Source of the DNA: Embleya sp040605455
GTDB taxonomy: Bacteria; Actinomycetota; Actinomycetes; Streptomycetales; Streptomycetaceae
DNA: 64,000 nt
Direction of reading: 5' to 3'
Assembly (NCBI RefSeq): GCF_040605455.1
Contig: NZ_JBEXCV010000003.1
Span: 1 to 64,000, forward strand
Within the stretch, counting starts at the first letter, position 1. Each line of letters starts with the position of its first letter. Both the position numbers and the translations under genes were made by a program. The notes under the pieces were generated by a model that had not been told where the DNA came from, ran no database searches, and worked only from the letters and a program-made list of their open reading frames with translations. Shown piece by piece: positions 54,021-62,890 of the stretch.

Positions 54021-55022
54021 ATGGCCTTCAATCTGCGTCACCGCAACTTCCTCAAGGAATTGGACTTCACTCCCAAGGAGTTCAACCACCTGCTCGACCT
54101 CGCCGCGGACCTGAAGGCCGCCAAGTACGCGGGCATCGAGCGAAAGCGCCTCGTCGGCAAGAACATCGCGCTGATCTTCGAGAAGACCTCCACCCGCACC
54201 CGGTGCGCGTTCGAGGTCGCCGCGTACGACCAAGGCGCGGGTGTGACCTACCTCGACCCGGGCGGCTCGCAGATCGGGCACAAGGAGTCGATGAAGGACA
54301 CCGCGCGGGTGCTCGGGCGGATGTACGACGGTATCGAGTACCGCGGCAGCAAGCAGGAGTACGTCGAGGAGCTCGGCAAGTACGCGGGTGTGCCCGTGTG
54401 GAACGGCCTGACCGACGAGTGGCACCCCACCCAGATGCTCGCGGACATGCTTACCATGCGCGAACACTCCGACAAGCCGCTGCACCAGGTCTCGTTCGCC
54501 TACCTCGGTGACGCCCGCAACAACATGGGCAACTCGCTGCTGATCACCGCCGCGATGCTGGGCATGGACGTACGCATGGTCGCGCCCAAGGAGTTGTGGA
54601 ACGACCCGGCGATCGTCGACAAGGCCAAGGAGATCGCGGTCGCGACCGGTGCCCGGATCACCCACACCGCCGATGTCGGGGAAGGCGTCAAGGGCGTGGA
54701 CTTCCTCTACACCGACGTGTGGGTGTCCATGGGCGAGCCCAAAGAGGTCTGGGACACCCGGATCGCGCAACTCAAGGCATACCAGGTCAACATGGACGTG
54801 GTGAGGGCGACCGACAACCCCAAGGTCAAGTTCATGCACTGTCTTCCGGCGTTCCACGACCGCAACACCAAGGTCGGCCAGGACATCTTCGAAAAGACCG
54901 GCATGGAGGCGCTGGAGGTCACCGACGAGGTCTTCGAGTCGGACTTCTCGATCGTCTTCGACGAGGCCGAGAACCGCTTGCACACGATCAAGGCGGTCAT
55001 GGTCGCCACACTCGGCGACTAG
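54021..55022 (+). CDS. arcB: Ornithine carbamoyltransferase, catabolic
   Basis: This 333-residue enzyme splits citrulline with phosphate to ornithine and carbamoyl phosphate in the deiminase pathway. Carbamoyl-phosphate binding is shown by STRTR near 56-60 and HPTQ near 134-137. HCLPAFHD near 273-280 supplies the ornithine-side Cys. Its place between arcA and arcC marks it as catabolic rather than the biosynthetic ArgF. TGGAG precedes ATG 54021. Confidence 0.94.
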   Translation: MAFNLRHRNFLKELDFTPKEFNHLLDLAADLKAAKYAGIERKRLVGKNIALIFEKTSTRTRCAFEVAAYDQGAGVTYLDPGGSQIGHKESMKDTARVLGRMYDGIEYRGSKQEYVEELGKYAGVPVWNGLTDEWHPTQMLADMLTMREHSDKPLHQVSFAYLGDARNNMGNSLLITAAMLGMDVRMVAPKELWNDPAIVDKAKEIAVATGARITHTADVGEGVKGVDFLYTDVWVSMGEPKEVWDTRIAQLKAYQVNMDVVRATDNPKVKFMHCLPAFHDRNTKVGQDIFEKTGMEALEVTDEVFESDFSIVFDEAENRLHTIKAVMVATLGD

Positions 55023-55045
55023 AACACGTTACGAGGATCTGCGCG

Positions 55046-55078
55046 GCCCGGGCACCGGACCACCACCGGTACCCGGGC
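55046..55078 (+). terminator. Hairpin between arcB and arcC
   Basis: GCCCGGG-c-ACCGG (55046-55058) pairs with CCGGT-a-CCCGGGC (55066-55078), one mismatch and a 7-nt loop. It lies 24 bp past the arcB stop and 101 bp before arcC, so arcC may be expressed at a lower level or from its own promoter. Confidence 0.6.
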
Positions 55079-55179
55079 TGCTCGTGGTTGTGGAACGCAC
55101 CATTCATCCTGATATGCCGCGACATCGCGATCAGCCGCCGGTCGATCGCGATCGCCGCCCCGGACCGAAGGGATCCACC

Positions 55180-56115
55180 ATGCGCGTCGTCGTCGCCCTC
55201 GGCGGAAACGCGATGCTTCAGCGCGGGGACAAGCCCGACGCCGACATCCAGCTGCACAATATCCAAAAAGCGGTCAAGTCGCTGGCCCCGCTGGCTCGCG
55301 AACACGAACTCGTGGTCACCCACGGCAACGGCCCCCAGGTGGGCGTCCTCGCTCTCCAGTCCGCCGCCGACCAGTCGCTCAGCCAGCCCTACCCGTTCGA
55401 CGTGCTGGGCGCGATGACGCAGGGCATGATCGGCTACTGGCTGCTCCAGTCGCTGCAGAACGCACTGCCTGGCCGGCAGGTGTGCTCGCTGATCAACCAA
55501 ACCCTCGTCTCCACCGCCGATCCCGCATTCCAGGATCCGACCAAGTTCGTCGGCCCGATCTACGAGGAGGACGAGGCCAAGCGGCTGGCGAGCGAGCGCG
55601 GTTGGATCGTCAAACCGGACGGCAAGTGGTGGCGCCGAGTGGTGCCCTCACCCAAACCCGCCCGGGTGGTGGAGACCCGACTGATTCGACAACTGCTCGC
55701 CTCCGGGGCCGTCGCGGTGTGTGCGGGTGGCGGTGGCGTGCCGGTGGTGCGCAACGAACTCGGCCAACTCACCGGCGTCGAGGCCGTGGTGGACAAGGAC
55801 CTGACCGCGGCTCTGCTGGCCGAGGCCCTGGACGCGGACGTGTTGTTGCTGCTCACCGACGTCCCCCGAGTGGTACGCGGATTCGGGCAGCCCGACGCGC
55901 AGGAAATCACCAACGCCACCCCCATGCAACTGCGCGCCGGTGACTTCCCGGCCGGTTCGATGGGCCCCAAGGTCGACGCGATCTGCCGCTTCGTCGAGAT
56001 GACCGGTGACATGGCCGCGATCGGCGCCCTCGACCAGGCCGCCGAGATCCTCCGGGGCAACGCCGGGACGATCGTCACGCCGAGCGGCAAGTATCCGGAG
56101 ACCAGCCTGTTGTAG
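55180..56115 (+). CDS. arcC: Carbamate kinase
   Basis: This 311-residue enzyme makes ATP from carbamoyl phosphate and ADP, the energy-yielding last step of the arginine deiminase pathway. Amino acid kinase motifs are visible: VVVALGGNAM near 3-12, THGNGPQVG near 46-54, VDKDLTAALLAEAL near 206-219, and GSMGPKVDA near 260-268. The length is normal. ATG 55180 lies just before the fold. No repressor gene is adjacent. Confidence 0.94.
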   Translation: MRVVVALGGNAMLQRGDKPDADIQLHNIQKAVKSLAPLAREHELVVTHGNGPQVGVLALQSAADQSLSQPYPFDVLGAMTQGMIGYWLLQSLQNALPGRQVCSLINQTLVSTADPAFQDPTKFVGPIYEEDEAKRLASERGWIVKPDGKWWRRVVPSPKPARVVETRLIRQLLASGAVAVCAGGGGVPVVRNELGQLTGVEAVVDKDLTAALLAEALDADVLLLLTDVPRVVRGFGQPDAQEITNATPMQLRAGDFPAGSMGPKVDAICRFVEMTGDMAAIGALDQAAEILRGNAGTIVTPSGKYPETSLL

Positions 56116-56305
56116 GGGGCGATCGGGCGATGAAAGGGGCCGGGGGATGCGGCCGGCGGGTGTGTGTCGTCGACCGCGGGCGCCGGTCGACCCCCGGGGT
56201 GCGGGTGGCTTGGATCGCGGCGGACGCACGCGCGGGCGCGGGTTGTGGTGACGATCTTTTCGACTGCGGATCGGCAAAGGGTCTGGTCCGATCGGCCCGT
56301 GTGCT

Positions 56306-57364
56306 GTGACCATGTCGAGCATGGCCGTCTCCGTGATGCCTGCCGCCGACACACTCGCTCGAACGCTGCTCGCCGCCAGAGGCGCCGAGTGGGGTGACTG
56401 GTCCGTCGAAGCCCTCCAGGAGACCGCCGGGCGACTCGGCTGGGAGACGCGCCTGGACGAGGACGGGCACGTGGCCATCGAGACCGGCATACCCGGGCTG
56501 CTGTGCAGCGGGGAATCCGGCGAGCGTGTCGAGGGCGCGCCGTGCGTACGCTTCACCGCCCCGCTACCGGTCCGGGTGGATCCGCCGCCGCCGATGCCCG
56601 GGCTCCAGGGGCCGTCCGTGCCCGGCCAGTACGCCTACGGTGCCGGTGCCTGGGGCGCCGTGCCCTATGTCCGGGATCGCGGGCGGGAGTTGGACGCCGC
56701 GCACACCAGGCTCGGCGCGGCGCTGACCGCGACCCTGGGCCCGGCACCCTGGCGGGGCGGCCCCGCCGCGTGGCTGCGCTGGCGATCGCGACGGATCACC
56801 CTGCGGCTCTCCCGAGACGACGCGAACGAGGCGCTCGTCATGGAGTTGTTCCCCACGCGCGCCGGCGAGGCGTTCGAACGGCGCGGTTTCGAGCGGGCCG
56901 GTTCGCTGGCCGACCTGCCCTACATCTGGTGCGTAAGCAGGCCCGACATGAGCCTTGCCGAACTTTTCCTGCCGTTCGGGCCGGACCCGCGCGACTGGGA
57001 GGACTTTTGTGACGCGCTGCCGCGCGTACTGTCCTCGTTGGTCGTGGACATGCCGCTGGTCGGCTGGGTGGAACCAGTCCTGCTGGTGCTGGGCGACGTC
57101 GCCGAGCCCGCGCACACGGTCGAGATCCGGGTCGGGCAGGACCGCCTCGAACTTGGCAACGTGCCCGGCAATGGGCGCCAAGTGTGGCTGCGCCCGGGTG
57201 CCGAACACGCGGTCGCGGCGGCCGAGTCGATCCTGGAGGCGTTCGCGTTCTGGAGCATCGACGGCGTGCGTCGGCTGCGCACCAGAGCGTGGACGTCGGG
57301 CGGCTACGTCGACCTGCCCGGCATCGGAGTACGCCCCGAGGGGACACACCCGGACGACGCGTGA
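56306..57364 (+). CDS. Unrecognised cytosolic protein, 352 residues
   Basis: I do not recognise this protein. It appears soluble, alpha/beta, with no signal peptide or membrane helix. The middle part (about 145-210) has a tract RGGPAAWLRWRSRRITLRLSRDD, then EALVMELFPTRAGEAFERRGFE, recalling streptomycete proteins of unknown function. The end carries strands IRVGQDRLELGNVPGNGRQVWLRPG. The start is either GTG 56306 or ATG 56312; neither has a strong ribosome site. It is convergent with the TerD-domain gene 206 bp away. Tryptophan-rich composition and normal codon use support a real gene. Confidence 0.65.
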   Translation: MTMSSMAVSVMPAADTLARTLLAARGAEWGDWSVEALQETAGRLGWETRLDEDGHVAIETGIPGLLCSGESGERVEGAPCVRFTAPLPVRVDPPPPMPGLQGPSVPGQYAYGAGAWGAVPYVRDRGRELDAAHTRLGAALTATLGPAPWRGGPAAWLRWRSRRITLRLSRDDANEALVMELFPTRAGEAFERRGFERAGSLADLPYIWCVSRPDMSLAELFLPFGPDPRDWEDFCDALPRVLSSLVVDMPLVGWVEPVLLVLGDVAEPAHTVEIRVGQDRLELGNVPGNGRQVWLRPGAEHAVAAAESILEAFAFWSIDGVRRLRTRAWTSGGYVDLPGIGVRPEGTHPDDA

Positions 57365-57570
57365 CCACAACGGCGCGACGCGCGATGCCCGACCCGTGAG
57401 CGGAGTGCGCTCGCACCCGCGACCGCGACCGCGACCGTGCCCGCATCAGCGCCTGCGCCCGTGCCCACGCGTGCGCTCGCGTACCTGACCGGACGCACCC
57501 GCGACCGTCTCCCGCGCGCGCTCGCGACCGCACCCGTGTCGCGGGCCGGGCTCGTGCAGGGCTCAGTTCG

Positions 57571-58866
57571 TCAGTCCTTGGTGCCCGCCCGCCACTGCAG
57601 GCCCCAGCCGTACGCCTGGTCGACCTTCTGCTGGTTGCCCTTGATGTAGCGCACCTCGCGCTGGATGGTCAGATCCCCCCCCTGGTTCTGGACGAGTGCG
57701 ATCGCGCACGAGCGTGCCGCGCCGCCGGTCTCGTCGAGCCGGATCTCCAACTCGGGGCCGGTCGCCGGCGTCAGCGTCACCACCGCCTGCGCGTCGTCGA
57801 ACGTCACGCCCTTGTAGATGAACGCGAAGATCAACAGCCGCTTGAAGCTGCTCTTGTGGTCGAGGTTGATGAACAGGTTCTCGCCGGCGGTGTTCGCGCC
57901 GGTGCGGTCGTCGCCGTCCAGGAACACGTACGGCGGCTTGTCCGGCGAACCGAACATGTTGCCGAGTGCCTGCACGATGCCCTTGGAGCCGTCGTTCAGC
58001 TCCCACAGGCAGCACAGGTCGAGGTCGGTCGGCCCCATCAACCGCTTGAGCATGCCCCGCCCGGGAGCGGCCTGCACCCAGTTGAGGTTCACCCGCATCC
58101 GACTGCCGGTGATGCCCTCCTTGCTGAGCGACACCATCGGCGAGGCCTTGGTCAGCGTCACCTTGCTCAACCGCACGGGTGGCCTGCTCGGCGCGCTCGC
58201 CGGCGGCGGGGCGGCCGGCGGCCGCGCCGGCTCGGGCTTGCGGACGTTCAGCCGAGGCGCCGGCGGCGGCGTCGTCGACACCGGCGGGGGCGGCGTGGGC
58301 GCCTGCACCCGAGGAGGCGCCGGCGCCGGCGGAGGCGGGGCTGTCACCGTGATGCCGAAGTCGGTGGCGAGCCCCTCCAGTCCCGTCGAGTAGCCCTGTC
58401 CGATCGCCCGGAACTTCCAGGCCCCACCACGGCGGTACAACTCGCCCGCGAGCATCGCGGTCTCCACCGTCGCGTCCGCGATGTCGAACCGGACCAGGTC
58501 CACCTCGGCCCCGGGGTCGCTCACCAACAGGTGCAGGTCACGGATACCCGCGAAGGTGCCGCTGTGCGCCGAAGCCGCGAGCACCACCCGATCCACGCTC
58601 GCCGGGATCGACCCCAGATCGATCTCCAGCGCGTCCCGCGACCACGTCCCCTCGTCCTTGCCGACGTGGCGAACCGCGCCGGAGGGATGGGTCGGCTGGT
58701 TGTAGAACACGAAGTCGGCGTCGCCCGAGACGCGACCCGACGCACCCAACAACAGCGCCGACGCGTCCAGGCCCGGCGTACTCGGTCCCGGCCGCCAGAC
58801 GAAGACCGCGCGCACCTTCGCGGCGGCCACCGGCGTGTTCTGTCCCTTGCCCAACTGCTGCACCAT
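57571..58866 (-). CDS. Double TerD-domain stress protein
   Basis: This 431-residue protein has two TerD-type domains separated by a Pro-rich linker (about 177-232, PPPPAPAPPRV and similar). The first (1-175) contains DADFVFYNQPTHPSGAV near 49-65 and IPASVDRVVLAASAHSG. The second (about 235-431) contains TDLDLCCLWELNDGSKG and YVFLDGDDRTGANTAGENLFINL, with the Asp-rich calcium-site layout DGDDRTG. TerD proteins are Ca-binding and act in tellurite and envelope stress responses; their biochemistry is still unclear. ATG 58866 is favoured because domain homology starts there; GTG 58881 and 58872 are alternatives. Confidence 0.83.
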   Translation of the reverse strand: MVQQLGKGQNTPVAAAKVRAVFVWRPGPSTPGLDASALLLGASGRVSGDADFVFYNQPTHPSGAVRHVGKDEGTWSRDALEIDLGSIPASVDRVVLAASAHSGTFAGIRDLHLLVSDPGAEVDLVRFDIADATVETAMLAGELYRRGGAWKFRAIGQGYSTGLEGLATDFGITVTAPPPPAPAPPRVQAPTPPPPVSTTPPPAPRLNVRKPEPARPPAAPPPASAPSRPPVRLSKVTLTKASPMVSLSKEGITGSRMRVNLNWVQAAPGRGMLKRLMGPTDLDLCCLWELNDGSKGIVQALGNMFGSPDKPPYVFLDGDDRTGANTAGENLFINLDHKSSFKRLLIFAFIYKGVTFDDAQAVVTLTPATGPELEIRLDETGGAARSCAIALVQNQGGDLTIQREVRYIKGNQQKVDQAYGWGLQWRAGTKD

Positions 58867-59166
58867 GCGCACGATCGTCACACGAGTGGGCTGATCGGTT
58901 CATCCTTTGCGGCGAAAAAATCGGGTGCCCACCCGTACGGGTCAGTGAAACCGGGGTGAAACGTCCCCGCTCGTCCGCTACTCTTGCTCGCCTTGCCCGG
59001 GGTGTTGCGGACCGGGGCCGGCGTTCGACACGCATCAGGCCCGGCGCAACGAAACCAAGAGTGAGCATCCCCACGCCTCCGCCCGAGGTCACTTCGGTAT
59101 GCCCGCAGTCGCGTGCCCCGTCGGCCTCGCCGACGCCGCACGCTGCCCGGGGAAAGGGATTTCACC
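58867..59166. promoter_or_regulatory. Divergent promoter region, TerD gene and ABC-2 operon
   Basis: This 300-bp gap holds no gene. TACTCT at 58979-58984 is a possible -10 for the ABC operon, without a clear -35. A short A run (GAAAAAA, near 58914) stands out in the GC-rich context close to the TerD start. Confidence 0.35.
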
Positions 59167-60021
59167 ATGACGTTCGCCTTCGCGCGCCCACTGCGGGCCG
59201 ACCACCCGCCGGATCGGCGGGCCCGCCTGTACCGCTTCGGCGCGCTCGTCGGTGCGGGCTTCCGCCGCTGGTCCACCTATCGACAGGCCGCCCTCGCCGG
59301 CTTGTTCACCAACACCGTCTTCGGGGTGATGATCTACTCGCTGATGCGCGCCCTCACCGAGGACGGACGCCGACCCGGCGGCTATGACGCCGCCCAGCTC
59401 GCCACCTACGTCTGGGTCGGTCAGGGCATCCTCAGCGTCGTACACGCCTGGACCTGGAACGAACTCGCCGACCGCGTCCGCAGCGGCGACGTGACTGCCG
59501 ACCTGCTGCGCCCGATCGACCCGTTCGAGGCATTTCTGGCTGCCGACCTCGGTCGGGCCGCCTACGCGGTGCTCGCCCGAATGCTGGTACCCGTCCTCGC
59601 CGGCGCGCTGATGTTCACCATGTACGTTCCACAACGCCCTTACACGATCCCGCTGTTCGTGCTCTCGCTGATCCTGGGCACGATACTGAGCTTCACGCTG
59701 CGCTATCTCGTCAACCTCGGCGCGTTCTGGCTCCTCGATGCGCGCGGCCTCGGCGCGGTGTGGCTGCTCGCCTCCGGCGTGTTCGCCGGGTCCTTCTTCC
59801 CGCTGCGCTTCCTGCCCGGCTGGGCCCAGGCGGTGTTGTGGTTCGGTACCCCGTTCCCCGGCCTGTTCCAGATCCCGCTCGACGTCGTGGTCGAACGCCC
59901 CGGACCCGCACCGCAGATCGGCAGCGTCGTACTTCAACTTCTCTGGGTTGCGATCCTGGTGCCCCTCGTCCTGCGTGTGCAGCGGGCGGCGACCGACAAG
60001 CTGGTGATCCAGGGTGGCTGA
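59167..60021 (+). CDS. ABC-2 family exporter permease, first subunit
   Basis: This 284-residue protein has six hydrophobic segments (about 40-60, 80-105, 130-155, 160-185, 195-215, 255-272). The pattern RSGDVTADLLRPIDPF near 115-130 is characteristic of the PF06182-type permeases, in which two half permeases and one ATPase form the exporter. ATG 59167 follows GGGGAAAGGG at a fair distance. The stop overlaps the second permease by 8 bp. Substrate unknown; related systems lie near peptide or multidrug export genes. Confidence 0.83.
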   Translation: MTFAFARPLRADHPPDRRARLYRFGALVGAGFRRWSTYRQAALAGLFTNTVFGVMIYSLMRALTEDGRRPGGYDAAQLATYVWVGQGILSVVHAWTWNELADRVRSGDVTADLLRPIDPFEAFLAADLGRAAYAVLARMLVPVLAGALMFTMYVPQRPYTIPLFVLSLILGTILSFTLRYLVNLGAFWLLDARGLGAVWLLASGVFAGSFFPLRFLPGWAQAVLWFGTPFPGLFQIPLDVVVERPGPAPQIGSVVLQLLWVAILVPLVLRVQRAATDKLVIQGG

Positions 60022-60823
60022 GCCGAGTGCGGGCCAGGCGTACGTGCGCCTGGTGCAGGCCCAGGTCCGCAGCCAGACCCAATACCGCACGTCGTTCTGC
60101 GTCGACCTCGCGTCGTGTGCGCTGAGCACACTCGTCGAGGCTGCGGTCGTCCTGGTGGTGTTCCGCGTCTCGCCAACGGTAGGCGGGTTCGGGCTGCGTG
60201 AGGTGCTGGTGATGTCCGCGCTCGCGGTGTTCGCCTTCGACCTCGCGGACCTGATCGTCGGCAACATCGAACGACTGTCGCTGTACGTGCGCAAGGGCAT
60301 GCTCGACGCCATCCTGGTCCGGCCGTTGCGCGTGCTGCCGCAACTGCTCTCCACCGACTTCGCGTTGCGCCGGATCGGCCGGGTGGCGCAGTCGTCCGTG
60401 CTGCTCGCGGTCGTCCTCGTGTACGCGGCGCCTCATTGGACGCCGGCGCGCGTACTGATGCTCGTACTGACCCCGATCGCGGGCTGCGCGCTGTTCGCCG
60501 CGGTGTTCGTGTCGGGCGCCTGTGTCGCGTTCTGGTTCGTCGAATCCGGCGAGATCGCCAACGCGTTCACCTACGGCGGCAAGGAGTTCGCGCGCTACCC
60601 GGCGACGATTTACCCCGGGCTGCTGCGCCGGGTATTCGGTTACGGGGTCGGCCTCGCGCTGGTCGGGTATCACCCCACGCTGTTCCTGACGGGGCATGCG
60701 GATCCACTCGGTGGGCCGGACTGGCTCGCCTGGCTTTCCCCGGCCGTCGCGGCGTTCGCGTGGCTGATTGCGTTGCTGCTCTGGCGGACGGGGATTCGGC
60801 ACTACAGGAGTACGGGATCGTGA
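60014..60823 (+). CDS. ABC-2 family exporter permease, second subunit
   Basis: This 269-residue membrane protein pairs with the first permease. Six hydrophobic segments are seen. YVRKGMLDAILVRPLRVLPQ near 91-110 is the counterpart of the short amphipathic element in its partner. GTG 60014 overlaps the previous gene by 8 bp, and the stop overlaps the ATPase GTG. The three genes should be translated together as one exporter. Confidence 0.83.
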   Translation: MAEPSAGQAYVRLVQAQVRSQTQYRTSFCVDLASCALSTLVEAAVVLVVFRVSPTVGGFGLREVLVMSALAVFAFDLADLIVGNIERLSLYVRKGMLDAILVRPLRVLPQLLSTDFALRRIGRVAQSSVLLAVVLVYAAPHWTPARVLMLVLTPIAGCALFAAVFVSGACVAFWFVESGEIANAFTYGGKEFARYPATIYPGLLRRVFGYGVGLALVGYHPTLFLTGHADPLGGPDWLAWLSPAVAAFAWLIALLLWRTGIRHYRSTGS

Positions 60824-61815
60824 CCGCGACCGGGATCATGACTGCGATCGAGACCGACACCGAGACGATGATCGAAGTGCGTGACCTACGCAAGGAGTTC
60901 ACCGTCCGGCGCAAGGTCGGTCGAATCCGCCGGGAATCCCGGACGGTGGCCGCCGTGGACGGTGTCGCGTTGAGCATCGCGCGAGGTGAGACGGTCGGCT
61001 ACATCGGACCCAACGGGGCAGGCAAATCGACCACCCTGAAGATGATGACCGGCATCCTGACGCCGACCTCGGGACACGTGCGAGTCTGCGGCCTGGAACC
61101 GGTGCCCCGACGACGCCGGCTCGCCCGCCGGATCGGGGTGGTCTTCGGCCAGCGTTCGCAACTGTGGTGGGACCTGCCTTTGCGTGAATCCTTCCGGTTG
61201 CTGGGATTCGTCTACGCGGTGCCGCGCGCCGAGCACGAGGTCCGGCTCCGCCGCTGTCGGGCGATGCTCGAACTGGACGAGTTCATGGACACACCGGTGC
61301 GCCAACTCTCGCTTGGGCAGCGCATGCGCGGCGAGATCACGGCCGCCCTCCTGCACGGTCCGGACGTGTTGTTCCTGGACGAGCCGACAATCGGGCTCGA
61401 TGTGGTCAGCAAGCAGTCGCTGCGCGCTTTCCTGGCCGAGATCGGCACACGCGGGGACGTTACGACCGTGCTCACGACGCACGACCTCGCCGACATCGAG
61501 CACCTGTGCCGGCGGCTGATCGTGATCGACCGCGGACAGGTCGTGCACGACGGGACGCTGGAGTCCCTGCACGCACGCTACGGCTCGCGCCGGCGCGTGG
61601 TCGTCGACCTGGACGAGGCGCGTGCGCTGGACGTGCGGACGCCCGGCATCACGATCGAGGCGATCGAGGCGGACGGCAGACGGGTCACCTTCGCGCTGGA
61701 CGGCGTGCCGGCGGGCGAGTTGATCGCCAGAATCGCGCGCGACGGGGGATTGCGGGACGTGTCCGTGCGGGAGCCCACGATCGAGGAGGTGGTCGCGCGG
61801 CTGTATCGGGGGTGA
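60820..61815 (+). CDS. ABC exporter ATP-binding protein
   Basis: This 331-residue ATPase serves the two permeases upstream. It has Walker A GPNGAGKST near 64-72, a WWDLP/RESFRLLG Q-loop region near 112-125, the signature LSLGQRMRGE near 164-173 and Walker B VLFLDEPT near 183-190. A basic insertion (RRKVGRIRRESR, about 27-38) precedes the Walker A and is usual for this subfamily. About 80 C-terminal residues form a regulatory domain. GTG 60820 has AGGAG upstream and overlaps the permease stop. A perfect hairpin follows the stop. Confidence 0.87.
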   Translation: MTATGIMTAIETDTETMIEVRDLRKEFTVRRKVGRIRRESRTVAAVDGVALSIARGETVGYIGPNGAGKSTTLKMMTGILTPTSGHVRVCGLEPVPRRRRLARRIGVVFGQRSQLWWDLPLRESFRLLGFVYAVPRAEHEVRLRRCRAMLELDEFMDTPVRQLSLGQRMRGEITAALLHGPDVLFLDEPTIGLDVVSKQSLRAFLAEIGTRGDVTTVLTTHDLADIEHLCRRLIVIDRGQVVHDGTLESLHARYGSRRRVVVDLDEARALDVRTPGITIEAIEADGRRVTFALDGVPAGELIARIARDGGLRDVSVREPTIEEVVARLYRG

Positions 61816-61833
61816 GAGGGCGACTTCGTGGAT

Positions 61834-61857
61834 GGCCGTGGCCTATGGGCCACGGCC
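61834..61857 (+). terminator. Hairpin terminator of the ABC-2 operon
   Basis: GGCCGTGGCC (61834-61843) pairs perfectly with GGCCACGGCC (61848-61857) around TATG. It lies 18 bp after the ATPase stop. Confidence 0.75.
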
Positions 61858-62049
61858 TGTGGCCCGCGGCCCTGCGGTCGTGATTCGGTCGGGCTCCTGC
61901 GTCGAGTTGTGGACGACCTGTGGGGCGGGCGTTGTGCCGGGCTCCCGGTTTGAGGGATTGCCCCCTGCGGTCGGGTGGTGTCTCGGGAGAGAGTCTTCCC
62001 GAGGGGGACGGGAGATGACGCGTAGTCGGGACGAGGTCGTCGGTGCCGG

Positions 62050-62592
62050 TTGTCGCGGTGGGCGGCCGGACGCTTTCCATTGCCGGCCGACCCGGGACAC
62101 CGCTGGTACTTCGCTCGCGAAGGCGTCGTCGCGGCCTTGGCCGGGGCCGCGGCGACGCTGCGGGCGGCGGAACCCGACGCGGCGATGGCCGGGTGGGTGG
62201 GCGACGCCGACCCGGACCAGATACGGATACTCGCCGCCGCGTCTGCCCGTCCTCCCGCCCTGGGCGAGGCGGATGATGGTCGCTATCGAGACCGATCGCA
62301 GTGCGTAACGTGCGGAGTCGTCCGCGCGCGAGCGCGAGTGGCTGCGGCGGGCTCGTCTGGAGGAGCCGGGGGTGCGTCGTGTATCGCTCGTGGAGGGGGG
62401 ACTGGATCCGTGACCCCGACAAGCAGGTCCGTCAGATCGTGGCGCTGTACCGGTCCGCGACGGGCGTCACCGAGGTGGCTGCGACAAAGGAGTGATGCGG
62501 GAGTTCGGGCCCGGTGCGTCCCGCCGTTCCCGGTCCGCGAGGCCGCACCACGTCGTATGGCGTATAAGCCGATGACAAGGACGGCTCGGTGA
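62050..62592 (+). pseudogene. Frameshifted remnant of an HTH-type or uncharacterised gene
   Basis: Protein-like sequence runs through three frames in turn. Frame one (from TTG 62050) gives DPGHRWYFAREGVVAALAGA and EPDAAMAGWVGDADPDQIRI. Frame two (about 62309-62395) gives REWLRRARLEEPGVRRVSLV. Frame three continues with GDWIRDPDKQVRQIVALYRS and TGVTEVA, as in the start of an HTH. The second switch falls in a run of six G (62395-62400); removing one G joins VEG to DWIRDPDKQ smoothly. An in-frame TAA also lies at 62306-62308. The original family is unknown. A sequencing error in the G run is possible, but at least two lesions are needed. Confidence 0.6.
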
Positions 62593-62890
62593 GCAGATCG
62601 AGCTGGGACGCGGCTGCCGCGCCGCGTTCGCGATGCCCGACACACTGCCCCTGTACGCCGTCACCACGGTGCTGGCGATGGTCCTGGTGGGGCTGTACTT
62701 CGTCACCGGAGCCGATTCGCCTCGCTCGTGCTCGGTTCGCTTGGGCGAGGCCGAGGCGACGGAGCCTTCCATCGACACCACGGCGGGATCTGAGCGCGCC
62801 GATCTGATTGGATCTGTTCGGGCGATCTCGCCCCGATCGGTCGTGGTGGTGTCAGAGCGAATCCGGGCGTATCCTGGTCGGGAGGCCTCG
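62593..62890 (+). other. Gap before the aldolase gene
   Basis: This 298-bp gap has one open frame joined to the aldolase (from 62633) but its sequence is not aldolase-like and lacks a ribosome site. TATCCT at 62871-62876 is a possible -10 and GGGAGG near 62880-62885 is the ribosome site of the aldolase gene. No other feature is seen. Confidence 0.45.

Noticed and set aside
62633..62890. Longer aldolase with a hydrophobic N-terminus
   Set aside because: The extra 86 residues are not part of the aldolase fold and have no ribosome site; GTG 62891 has GGGAGG.
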